The translations under genes were made by a program, and so were the position numbers. The notes under the pieces were generated by a model. The model worked only from the letters and a program-made list of their open reading frames with translations, was not told the DNA's origin and made no database searches. From Erythrocercus mccallii (lineage: Eukaryota; Chordata; Aves; Passeriformes; Dicruridae): a stretch of 64,000 nt of DNA. Where the stretch lies: assembly GCA_013397435.1 (NCBI GenBank), contig VZRG01000882.1:63229-127228 (forward strand), given 5' to 3'. This document shows positions 1-12,300 of the stretch, piece after piece (position 1 is the stretch's first letter; each line of letters starts with the position of its first letter).

Positions 1-102
1 ATGAGAAGGGCAGCGGCGGTGGCCGGCCGGGACACAAGCGGAACTGTGGCGATGAGAAGGGCAGCGGCGGTGGCCGGCCGGGACACAAGCGGAACCGTCG
101 CG
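1..102. repeat. 51-bp tandem repeat (minisatellite) at the SMC1B promoter
   Basis: Two copies of a 51-bp GC-rich unit lie head to tail at 1-51 and 52-102. They differ only near the end of the unit (about two substitutions). A third, strongly diverged partial copy may begin at 103. The window opens on the first base of a unit, so more copies may lie to the left. The unit length is a multiple of three, so an open frame runs through it, but I read this as promoter DNA and not coding sequence. Confidence 0.9.
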
Positions 103-318
103 ATGGGAACGGGGGCGGTGGCGCCGCGGGGCGGGGCCGCTGCACGAGGCGCGCAGGCTGTGAGGGTGGGGCGGGGCCGCGCGTCCCTTTAAGGCGGTAA
201 AAGTGTGGGAGAGGGGCGTTGGTTCGGGGTGTCTTTCTTCCCCTAATAGCTTCGTGGACTCTTTGAGGGCATTGAGGCGCGGGGCTGAGGAGCTTCCTGC
301 TCCCGGCTCCCCGCCGGG
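103..318. promoter_or_regulatory. CpG-rich promoter and 5' leader of SMC1B, probably bidirectional
   Basis: This GC- and CpG-rich stretch carries two GC boxes of the GGGGCGGGGC type (128-137 and 168-177). It leads into the SMC1B start at 319, where the context (GCCGGG before ATGG) is a good Kozak match. No TATA box is placed with confidence. In mammals SMC1B and RIBC2 start head-to-head from one short shared promoter, so RIBC2 is expected on the minus strand off the left edge. No RIBC2 coding exon is visible here. That GC boxes are present is observed; bidirectionality is inferred from synteny. Confidence 0.7.
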
Positions 319-3300
319 ATGGGTTACCTGAAACTGTTGATAGTGAAGGACTTCAAGTCGTGGAGGGGGCAGCAGATTATCGGCCCCTTCATGAGGTTCA
401 ACTGCATCATCGGGCCCAATGGATCAGGTAGTGTGGGTAGGGGCAGCTGCTCCATGAGCTGTCGACATTGAGGGCTCAGTTTGGTGGGATTTAGCCTCAC
501 GGACCTGCTGAAAATCTCCTCATGTGCACCTGAAGGGGTGTGAGCACAAATGAAGCCTTGGAGGTACCTCCTGTGTAATTCTTAGCTGAAAGTGTAGGTT
601 TTTCCAGCATGGAAGGGCAGGAGCAGGCTGGGAGGAGAGAGGGGATTGATGGAATTTCAATATCGAGTTGACTTGGTGCTTTCCAGCTTAAGCAGAAAGC
701 CTAGTTTGCAAACAGCACAGCGTGCCTTGGCCAGCCCAGCTTACAAAGATCACGTAAAGATGGTTTTATTTCAATACTCGGGGCTGTACCACTGGAAATC
801 TGCTTCTTGATGGGACTCGGGGGTTTTTGCTGCCCTTGCCCCGGGACGGGGAGAGCGGCTCCGCAAAATGGCGGCTGCCCCTGGCTCGGGCCCGCCCCAG
901 CCGGGCTCTGTGGGTGCAGCGCCAGCCGGGACCCCGGGGCGCCGGAGCTTCCTAAAATTTGATCTCTGCTTCAGACAGCTACACTCAACACAGGCGGGTT
1001 TAGGTCTGTCAAAGTGGTAGGAGGTGAGGGTTCTCTTAACAGAGCAGGAAGGATGCGTATCACTTTAGTTTCACCAGTCTGTTAATGGTTTAATTTGTAA
1101 TTCAGGTTTTTAGAGCCTGTATTTTCCTCACTTGTCTGATTGAAGTGAGATCTATGAATGTGAGTTGAATATATTTATCATTGTTACCATTTTTGTTATC
1201 ATCCCATCCCCACTGCTCTGTATTGTAAAGTCTCAGAATTATGATTTTTTTCCAGGTGGTCTTTCAGTTATATTTGAGTACATTTTCTAGATGAATCCAG
1301 GGGAAAAAAAGGTGTGAATATTGTTTAATCTCTGAATTGAATATTTTTATTTCTCTTGTTTTCCACCTAGTTCCACCTAGAATGAGTTTTTCTTCCTTTT
1401 CTGATACTTTTGAGAGTAAATTAAAGTGTTGTTGAAGTAGCAAAGTTGAAGGCTGAAAGTAGTTAAGCTGTCAGCAGAACTCCTCAAGACGAGAGGGATA
1501 AAACAAAAAGAGGATTCCATTAGGAGGATTTTTGTCGAAGGACAATGACCAGATAGCTTTGTTGCTGTGGTGAATGGATCTGGGAAAGTGCTAGTATGCT
1601 ACAGGAGACTGGAGTTGCAGTGGAAAAGCTGGGGATGGAGTGCTCATGCAATAGCCCTCCCTCATTTCACTCCGGAAAGCACACTGGCAGGGAAGGAGGG
1701 TGATGTGGCACACTCTCCTCTAGAGAAGCTGGTGTAAAAAACAAAAGACTTCTTCAATAAGGCTGAAAAAAAAAATCAGTTTTGTCATAATTACAGACAG
1801 ACTTATATTCTGCTGCCAGCGTGTTACATCTTAAAAATGTGCTTATTATGTGCAACAGCTTTTCCTCAGTAAAATCACAAAATCATAGAATAGTTTAGGT
1901 AGGAAGGGACCTCGTATATCAACCTCCAACTCCCCTGCCATAGGCAAGAACATCTTGCACTAGACCGAGTTGCTCCAAGCCCCATTCAACTTGGCCTTGA
2001 ACACTTTCAGGAATGAGGCATCTGCAGCTTCTTTGAGCAACCTGTGCCACTACCTCACCACCCTGAAAGGGAAGAATTGCTTCCTAAAATAATAAAAAAT
2101 ACATAATTACAAATAGAATTTTGAAAGAGTTTGGCAACTCTCCAGATTCTTTAATTCTTAATAAAATGCTTCCATTTATGTCATGTCAAAAATGTCTTTT
2201 TTTTTTTTTAAGGAAAATCTAACATAATGGATGCTGTTAGCTTTGTGATGTGTGAAAAGACATCAAATTTGCGAGTTAAAAATATTCAAGAACTTATTCA
2301 TGGAGCACATGTTGGAAAACCTGTTTCTTCTACAGCCAGTGTGAAGATAGTATATTGTGAGGAAGACGGGGAAGAAAAAACATTTTCAAGAGTTATCCGT
2401 GGTAAGTAGTGTATTCTGCTTGTACTGTCTGGTGTCTGATGTATGAAGAAATGAAGACCAGAAATACCCAACTTGGAATTTCAGATGCCCAGTATTAGTT
2501 CATAGTTGGTCAGATTAGTCTAGACCTTCAGATAGCATTTTAGTAGTGATAAAAATGAAAAAAATATATATGTTTGGGTTAATTAGTTTAAAAATTAAAC
2601 AAATTATATATTCTTTGCTCAATATCTGTCTAGATATTTCCTGACGATCTGTAGATGATGTAGGCTCTAGGAAATGGGGTCTGACACCTTACTGTAGGTG
2701 TGAGCACCATAAGCATGTCAGTTCCTTTAGAAAGTACTAAGATTAACAATTAGAGTTTTCAAACAGAAAAAAATAAATTACTGAAAGGAATAAATGAGTG
2801 ATTGAAATCCGTTGTCATCTTTGAGAAAATTGCTCAGTTAAATTATTCCCCTAGTGTAATTCTTTTCCAGTGGATTTTTTTTGTTGTAGCCATTTTCAGC
2901 GGTAATTTTTTTTCCTTTCCTCCTTTAGGTAGTTGTTCTGAGTTTTTTTTCAATGACAAGTCTGTCAGCCGATCTGCATATGTAGCTGAGCTTGAAAAAG
3001 TAGGCATTCTTGTCAAGGCCAGGAATTGCCTTATTTTTCAGGTGAGCATTCAAGGTACTTTCAGAAGAAAACAAAAGGTTATTAGGTTATTTCATAGACT
3101 ACACAGTTAAGTACTATCTAGAAATGAGAGCACCCTGTAGCTGACTACAAGGCAATGTATTTTCTCCTGACCTTGTCTAGAACTACGAGACTACAAAATA
3201 CACTTAATGGGATTTGTATGTACCTGCATACACTAATAAGAAAAGCTAAGCAGGAAGAAGTTGAGTGCTTCTGTTATTCACAATATATAAAAAAGTATGG

Positions 3301-6300
3301 GGCTGTATAAATGCTTAGTGTATTTAATTGTAGGAGTGCTAGGAAAAAGTAATTTCTTCTTAAAACATTCTTCTTAGTAAAGATGCATGAAAATGTAAAG
3401 GATTTTTTTGTTTGTTTGTTAAGATTGAGGGGTTGAAAATTCTATTCAGCTATTAGGTTTTTTTAATTAGAATTTAATGACATAGGCCTTAAGCTTTTTA
3501 TGAATAGTACATTTCACAATATCGTCTTCCTTAGAGTTGCTGACAAAAATTCCTAAGGAAGAATGAGTTTTTCCCTTTTACAGAAACATTTCTAGAAACT
3601 TGAGTGGCTAGGTGATGCTCATTTTGGCACTAAACTTTTCCTTGGGTTTGAATCTAGATGCATTTCCACCAACTCTGTACACCATAAATATATACAGAGG
3701 TCAATCTCTACTATAGTAAATTCACAAGGCATCAGAATGATCTACAGTGCTGCTTAATTTATTAATTTTCAATTTTGGTGTAGGGAACAGTAGAATCAAT
3801 TGCAATGAAGAAGCCAAAGGAGAGAACTCAACTTTTTGAACAAATTAGTAATTCATGGGAATATGCTGAAGACTATGAACGAAAGAAGAAGAAAATGCAG
3901 CAAGCAGAAGAGGATGCACAGTTTAATTATAACAAGAAAAAAAGTGTGGCAGCAGAACGCAAACAAGCAAAGATGGAAAAAGAGGAGGTAACTTTCAGTT
4001 ATTCCATTTTTTCATGCTAAGTTGCCAGATTCTGCAGCTCTTGTGAAATTCAGTAGTGTTTGAAAAAGCACAACAAACCCACAAACTTCTGTTGGTTTTA
4101 GTCTAGTAGTTTTTTTCAGTATGGCGTAATGTGTAATAATTTAGTATCATTTGAAAAGGTAGAGGAATACATGTAATGTAAATAAAGTATAGGCTTGCCA
4201 GTATAATTAATTGATTTAAGTATTGAGTTAAATAATTGATTTTTATGGTTAGTGACCATTACTGGAATGGCAGCTACTTGTACGTCATCTTACATCACTT
4301 TGGCTTTGAAATTAGACTGCTAATGATGGAAAATAGTTTTTATAGACTATAAATTAAATTTTAATGTTGATAGGCAGAGCATTACCAGATGCTAATCAAG
4401 GAACTGGATGAAGAAAGGGTTCAGCTCCAGCTTTTTCTGCTTTATCACAATGAAAAACAAATTGACTTTCTGAAAAACAGTTTGGATGAAAAGAATATGG
4501 AAGCTTATATCAAGAAAGAGTCTCTTTCTGCAGCAGAAGATTCATTTAAAGTCAAGAAAAAAATGTTTGGAATATTAAACAGAGACCAACAGCTTATGGA
4601 AAAAGAAATGAAGTAGGTTTTCCAATCAGATTCTGTGATAGTTGAATAAAGCATTTTCTGCACTGGGAGTTCCTTGGCAGGTGTGCATTTCCTGGCAAAA
4701 ATTTGGGAGATAGCCCAGTGCTGTGGAAGTCAGTTCCTAGCTGTTCCCTGAAGTAAAATCCAGAAATGGTTTTTATCTGCTCTATCACGCCTGGAATCAT
4801 ATTTCGTTATATAAATACTTGTTTGCTATTAAATTTTAGGAGAATGTTTCACTTCTTAAATTACTGTTTTCAGTGGATATTAAAAAAAACCCTCTCTGGG
4901 TGTGCCCACAGTGTAAGCTCCAGCCTTACAGTTTAAAACTGATAGTTTGCATGTGTGGTCAGCAGGGGTGGAGATGTCTTTTCTAGCTTCCATCTCTCCC
5001 CTTTTCCTGTGGCTTTGTTGTTTTGGCTGTGTCTTGTGGTGTTTGGTTGTTTTGGGTTTGTTTCTGGTTTTGTTTTCTAGGACTCTGGAAGCATCACTGA
5101 TTCAGCAGAGACCCCTCTATATAAAAGCAAAGGAAAACACATCCTATCAAATCAAGAAAGTAGAAGTGTTGAAAAAATCTCTAAGGGATAAGGAGAAATC
5201 CTGTGATAAGGAAAAGCAGAACATAGAAGAGCTACAGATAGAATTGAATGATATTGAGAAGGCATGGAGAGCGTTTGAGGAGAAAATTGAAGAAGAGAGA
5301 ATGCAGAGAGCGGCAGATATTGAGCTGGAAGAAAGTCAGGTGAACCAGGAGGCCCAAAAGTACTGTTTACTAGAGAAGTCCGAAAATAGTCCTGATGGAA
5401 ACTTGTTTCACCAATGACCTGTGATTTTTAGTGATCTTTTGCCCTTGAACTCAAACAAAACCAAAATTCCAAGTTTTATTTAGACACATGGTACATTTTG
5501 GGAGTGTAGAACAAAAAACATTTGTGGGGGTCTCAGGGTGAGTGATTTTTGAGAACTGGCTTTTCATCTGATATATCAATTAGGGAAAAACAGTGAAGAC
5601 AAAGAAGTAAACCAGACCTGGTAGTATACATAACTGTCTGCTGAGAGTCTGAGTCTGAAACTGGTAACTCTTTTGAGAAGGAAAAGGCTACATCCCTTGA
5701 CAGTAAATTCACTTTGGAAGAAGCTGTCCTTGCAATCATATGTCCATGGGTGTTTGTAAAACTATATGATAGCTTTTTTCCACTGTCTCCTCCTTAAAAT
5801 AGTTTCTGATGAATTAATAACCTGCAGGGTTGTTACCTTAGTTGAGGCATTCGGTCAGTTAGTCATCACTTAGCAGATTTGTTTAAAATATTTATATTTC
5901 ACCTAGTATATGAATTTTTTTAATATCATGAGAATGCTGAAAATACTGCACTAATTTTGCTATGCAAAAACTTAGTGTTAACCTTCAGATTGAATGGGAA
6001 GTACTATCAGCTTCCCTGAACAATAAGAGTAATAAAAAAGGACTAAAAGTAATTAAAAAAAGGACTAAAAAAGTCTGTAGGCAAGAACTGTTAGGTGTAA
6101 GCTTTGGATTGAATCTTACTCCAAAAAAAAATAGAACTAGTTACAATGCAATCAGTAGCTAGAAGAGTCTTCTGGAGAATTGGGTAGTTTTCATAAAGTT
6201 TAGGTAGGTGAAGTTACTTAAAGCTGTAACAACATGAGTCTTCTCACTTTCCAAGAAGTGAATTTTGTTTTTTAATTTCTTTTTTTTCCAGTTAGAGCGG

Positions 6301-9300
6301 TACAAAGAGCTGAAAGAAACGGCAAGAAAGAAAGTAGCTACACTAGCCCAGCAGCTGGAAAAACTGCGTTGGGAGGATAAAGGAGATCAAGAAAGGCTGA
6401 AACTTAATCGCAGGAAGAAAAATGAAATTGAGGTATCTGTATCAAACTAGAATTAGATTTTTAGGAGAAAAATGTCTCTCTGCCGTTCCCTCTGGTATAA
6501 CTGTCTTTATAAACATGCTCAATGCTTTGATGTAATCAAACCCTCAGCAGAAGAGGCACATTGCAAGTGTTAATTCAGTTTCTGTGTGCAGCAGGTTTAG
6601 CAAAAAGGCCTCTAAATTTGTTGAGAAATTGTTTGTGTGGGCCCACAAGGAGGATTTGGGTTTTAAAGCTTTGGCTCTGATATTTTACAATTACTCAGAA
6701 CACTGGCTGAACTGTCATCACTTTCTGGTTTTGTAATTCTAGTCATTCTGAGGTGTCCCACTGCCTTTGTATGTGTGCATGACACTCACACCCTGCAGAG
6801 GTGTATTTTGATCAAAGCTGCCTTTTTGCTGAGATGATTTTAAGGTCAGTTGTGTGTAAGAATGTGTTGTAGTTGCAAAAATCTTGGTGTCCACTCTTCT
6901 CTTGCACTTCAGAGGCAGCTGTTTTGTGTGAATACTGTTGCAGTAATTTTGATTCTGGTATCTTTTATCATTGCAGATCCAAACATGTAACAATAAAATA
7001 TGTACATTTTTCACTGTGGCTTGGTTACCATGCCTGATGTTTGCTTCTGATAGAATTAAAAAGGGCAGAAGCTCAGCTGGTGATTTCTGTTTTGCTGGAA
7101 ACCTTGTCCTGTTAGGTGTTTTGGGGTGTTTGGTTGTTTTAGGTTTTTTTCAAACTCTGCTAACTTGCATTTTTGTCACCTGCTAAGAAGTCAGATAGGC
7201 AACATGTATTTCTTTAGCATTTAGTTACAGAGTCAAGGCTGAGGGAGACTGCTGTTCAGAAAGTTTAAAAATGCATCATATGAGACTTTACAAATGATAG
7301 CATTCCAAACACCTCATTCTTGAACATCTAAACTTGCTTCTATGGAAAAGTCTATATTTTACTCCATATTTATGAGGATATAAAGTAATCCTTACCGTAA
7401 TAGCTAAGCTAATATTTGTGCATCCATTCTTTTCTTCATAAAATAAAAAAATACTATTTCTTTTTGAATTACTAGTTACCAGGAAAATGTAGTTAGTATC
7501 TAGAAGTTAAATAAATTCCATTTCCTGTGCTTCTTAAACTGAGCAAGTCCCATTGTGTTGTTGAGAAAGCAATAAGGAATATTTAAGAGTGCATGAAATA
7601 CGAATATGCAAGCATTTTAGTGGTTGCAACAAGAGGTTAACTCTCCATCCCTAGAACTATTTAAAAGGTCACAAGGAGTTCAGAAGTTAAGGCTTAATAA
7701 ACTGAGTAGGTAGCAGTATTTTTTTTACTCTCCACTTGCTTCAGTTAATGTTTTTAATAAATTCAAGTAAATAAAAATTCTTAGTTTACCACTGATGGGG
7801 CTTTTTTACGACAATGGTTTGTGTCAGTTTGGAAATTGTGTCAACTTCTTTGGAAAAAGCTATTGATCTAGGGCCAAGAATAGCATCTCTTCTGTTTCAA
7901 GACCTATAATCTCCTGATGCAGCTTGGCACCTACTGTTGCAGAAGAGATGCTGTAACTTCACCATGAAATAGCAATAAGGAAGAAAAACTCTATCTCAGT
8001 ACTTGTTCTGAATGTCGAGCTGTATATCTCAAAACTGTCATTTTGCTCTGGTTTATTTTTAACACATTCTATTTGTGACTGCATAGGAAACCATAAAACA
8101 GACTGTGGAACAGGTAGAAGAGCATGAAAAGCGGATAGAGAAGTTGGAAGAATATGCTAAAATATGCATGTATGTGTAAAAAAAATTAAAAGCTAACTGG
8201 ATTTCTTGGGTATTAATAATTTTTGAAACATCAGGTTTCTGTTCTAATTATTGAAATTTTAATAAGAACTAGAATTCTTACTAATTCTTACTAATTTTAC
8301 TTAATAGTTTAGTCACTTTAGCTGTCAAAATAAAGTAGGAAATATGAGGACTAATCCATATTTTGTTTGACTCTGTTCTATAATTCTAATTTCTCACAAG
8401 TTATGTTACTGTGGATATGGGGCTGTTACTGGACAAATTTTGAGCAAGGAAACTGGACAGTTTGTGCCGCTCTAGAAAGCGTTAATACTAACATTGTGTG
8501 TTAGCACAGCTTGGTTCTTGCCTCCTGGGTCTTGTCTTTTGCCTGATATTTAGTCCTTGTGAAGTTAGGTGACAGCAGAATGACCTTAATTTATACTAAA
8601 AGTGTGTATATATGAAATTGTGAATTGCTTTTTATTTTTGTTTCTCTTCAAAGGGCATCATTAACAGAAAAAAAACAGCAGGAGGAAGTGCTGGCTAAAG
8701 AAATTGAGAATGCAACAATTCGAATGGCTGAAGTGAACGAAGACTTGAACAAAATAGTTGGTGAACTGCAGAATGCCAAAATTGATTACCATGAAGGAAG
8801 GCGTGAGCAGATGAGAGCAGAGATCCTGGAAAGTCTAAAAAGGCTATATCCAGATTCTGTGGTAATGGAATGGCCTCATTTAAATGCTTTATTTTAGAGT
8901 TAAAACTTAAAAGTTCTGCATTAGACTGAGTAAGCAGCTGGAGTGAATTGGACAGTCCTTTTAAATTTCGTTCTTTTTGTTCTTCTTTTTGTTCTTTATC
9001 CTTTTAAATTTTTGATCTTCTTAAATTTTGCTTGAGTGTACTTGATGAAATAATATTACTTTAGCAGCATTTACTGTCAATATTTTTCACAGATTCCAAA
9101 AATAAAGGGATTACTGCTTGCATCAAATAGTAATTTTGATCTGTTGTGTGATTTAGTGGTGTTTAACTATTTCATTTTTTCCTTATTTGGTTTTGTTTTC
9201 TTCTGTCCTCCTTTTTGACTTTATTTTGCACAAATGAATGGCAAGGTTACTCATGAGACCATTTTTTCTGGAACAAATACTGCTTCTGAAGACAATTTTT

Positions 9301-12300
9301 ATATTATCAAATGATCTGTCTTTGCTCATATGTTAGGATATTTTACATATTTTCCTTAATTACACTTCAGTAATGCCATTTAAGGGTTTGGTCTATTGAT
9401 TCTGAATTGTCAGCAGACATTAACTGGTTTATGAAGCATCTTTACATCTTTTTAGTGACATTAAAAAGATAGACTTCAACACTGAAACCCATTTCAAATC
9501 AAATTTTTAGTAAATATAATCAGTTTAATAGTTGGCATCTGAGTATGACTCTGTAATCAGTCCTTTTTGATATACATGGTCATTTGGGATATACAAGCTG
9601 GCAATCTTTTTTTTCAATTGTTTTTGAATGTTTACTCAGCTTTTCCAGTGTTGCCTTTACAACATAAAAAGTAAAACATTTTCAGTTGTTTTTTTTGCCT
9701 CTTGGTCTTCCACAAAAACCTCCTCAGCATGTGGAAAGCATCTGATCCTGTTGTTTTTTCCAGAGAGTAAGAAATTTGCTTTTCAGCTGATCTTCAGAAT
9801 TTTTTCATCCAAGTTAGCAAGGTGGTGCAGAAAAATCAAAGACTTAGTTGGCTTATCTCTTTTTGCTTACTCTTGTTTTATATCCCTGTTTGAAAAGGAC
9901 TGGATCAGATGGTGGTAGCTTTATTGGCTTAGGGAAGGTTTGTGTTGAGGGAATATTCAGTGGTTTTTCTGTAGGAACTGCAAATTTAAGGGTACTTAGA
10001 GATGAGATGGCTTCTAATAAAAATGAGAAGTTAAATTCATTACATAAACTGTTAGAGGAAGGCTTAGTGCTGCCTGCTTCAGTTATCCTTGTTCCTGCAG
10101 TAGTTTTCCTGACACCAGCACACTGAGGCACCAGAGTTGTTTGTGAACTGCTCCTTAATGCTCAGGTGTACTAATTCCAGATGAGTGAACACAACCTAAA
10201 TCACAGTTTTAGGATAGAAGGGTCAAGACGCATTTTGTCTTCTGGTCTGCTGTCAGAAGTGAAGGAAGTCTTTGTGTTGGTCTTCTGGATTTCATGGGCA
10301 AAAATGGCAAGACGGCTTCTAAATGTTCAGCTTATTAATCTTACATCGCTCTTACAGCTCTTGTTCTGTTAAAATATGCTTATAATGGTGGGTGAACAAT
10401 ACAGGTACTGAATCTGATAAGAATAAAACTCTAGATATGCAAGAAGAGATGAGTAGCTACATGTCAAGAAGCAGGAAAATTGTTTCTGCATGAATTCACA
10501 AGTAATAATGTTCAGTATGTGCATCAGTAGGTTTGATCATTCAGAAAAAGCTCAACTCTGACTATAATTACGGAAAAGAAAAACCTTTAGGGAGCATGTA
10601 CAACAAAGAACTATAATTTTCTCTCTGGAGGTGTTATTTCAGCACATGGCAAAAGAGGCTTGATTATTTGGAGTGTGCAGTACAAGAAAAGTAGTTTTTA
10701 TTCTTTTCATGCTTCTTCATTTTTGGTTTGAAACTGGAATGGTACCTCTTGCTGCTATTTTGCAGGTAACTGGTCTATTTATTTAAGACCTTATGGTCAT
10801 TTTAAGGTCTTATTTTGTTTGATACGTTCTTACTATCCAAAGGGCATGCTTAGCTGTTATGTTTTTCATGCTTCTAGAAGTGTACGAAGGAGATAATCTG
10901 TAAAACATTGATATGTACCTGTAACCTTAGAGACAATTTGAGATGCTTTCAGATTCTGAGGACATACTTGTTAAGTTGGGTTGATGGCTGATATTTCTGT
11001 TTTTTCTGATGTATACAGCTATGGTGAGAGAGTGCAGCTGGTAGATACATAATACTGAGGCAGTAAAATATGTCTTGTATGCAGAAATACTAATACTGAA
11101 ATACTAATATTTCTCTGTACTTTAATCTTCAGTTTGGAAGATTGCTTGACTTGTGTCATCCTATTCATAAAAAATACCAGCTTGCTGTTACCAAGGTGTT
11201 CAGCAAATACATGACTGCTATTGTTGTTGCCACTGAAAAAACAGCAAGAGATTGCATTCGGTTCCTCAAACAAGAACGAGCTGAACCTGAAACTTTTCTT
11301 GCTTTGGATTACCTTGATGTAAGTATGTTTTTCTTTCCCCTGTCATCAGCCAGCTAATACACTTGTCTATCTTGATACTGGCTCATTTAACTAAAATTGG
11401 CTTAAGTGTTAAGGCACAGGACTTGGGAAGTGAATTTTGTGAGGCTCCAGTTGGCCCACTTTGCCAGCCAGCTGAGCTCCCTCCCGTTTGTCCTTCCGGA
11501 TCAGCCTGTAGCAGACACCCATTGCAATGTCACCTTGACCAGGCCCCTCAGTCCTTACCTATGAGCTCCCAAATGGCTCATCTTCTTTCCCCAGGCAAAC
11601 CTCCATGCATTCCAGCTGTTCTCTCACATAAAGGGCCACTTCACCTTCTTCTCCCCACCCAACCTGACCTTCCCAAAAAGCTTGTATCCCTCCATGGCAC
11701 TGCTCCAGCTATTGGAGCTATCCGACCATGACTTCTTGACCCCAAAAATCATAGACTAGTTTGGTTTAGAATGGATCTTAAAGCTCATCCAGTTCCACCC
11801 TTGCCATGGGCAGGGACACCTTCCATTAGACCAGCTTGCTCCTGCCCCTGGCCTTGAACACTTGCAGGGATGGGGCAGCCACAGCTTCTCTGGGCAAGGT
11901 GGTAGCTCTGCAAGTGCACACAGAGCTCTCTTGTTTATTCTCCATGCACTGGTGTGCTTTGATTTGGTGCAAAGGTAATACAATAGTATCTTAATGCCAC
12001 CATAAATAATACTGCAATAGGTTACACAGATTGAAGGACAGTGGTGTACAAAGGACATAAACCCCAGATCTGTTTCTAGCCTTGTAGTGATTGAGCTCCC
12101 TGTTGCATTGATCTGTGCATCCTCTCCCCAGACCAGTCAGATTTGGATATGCTTTGTTGTGACAACATGGATTCTAAGCATGCTCATTTGCTTTACAGGT
12201 TAAACCAATTAACGAGAAGCTAAGGGAGATAAAAGGAGCTAAAATGATGGTGGATGTTGTGCAAACGCAGTTTGCTCCACTGAAAAAAGTGATTCAGTTT

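Larger units (their letters stand above)
319..3987 (+). other. SMC1B: SMC1B exons 1-4: N-terminal ATPase half-head
   Basis: Residues 1-205. The Walker A motif GPNGSGKS is at residues 32-39, with its codons split between exons 1 and 2 inside the final glycine. The stretch NLRVKNIQELIHGAH (exon 2) and the SRSAYVAELEK segment (exon 3) are typical of SMC1 proteins. Exon 4 begins with GTVESIA and runs into the first coiled coil (KKPKERT, then a K/E-rich helix). Two normally invariant-looking glycines are replaced: C50 in FVMCEK (TGT at 2251-2253) and W162 in ISNSWE (TGG at 3856-3858). Confidence 0.9.

Noticed and set aside
1..192. 63-codon plus-strand open frame across the promoter repeat
   Set aside because: It is made of the 51-bp tandem unit, whose length is a multiple of three, in GC-rich promoter DNA. 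It ends before the SMC1B leader and has no protein-like composition.
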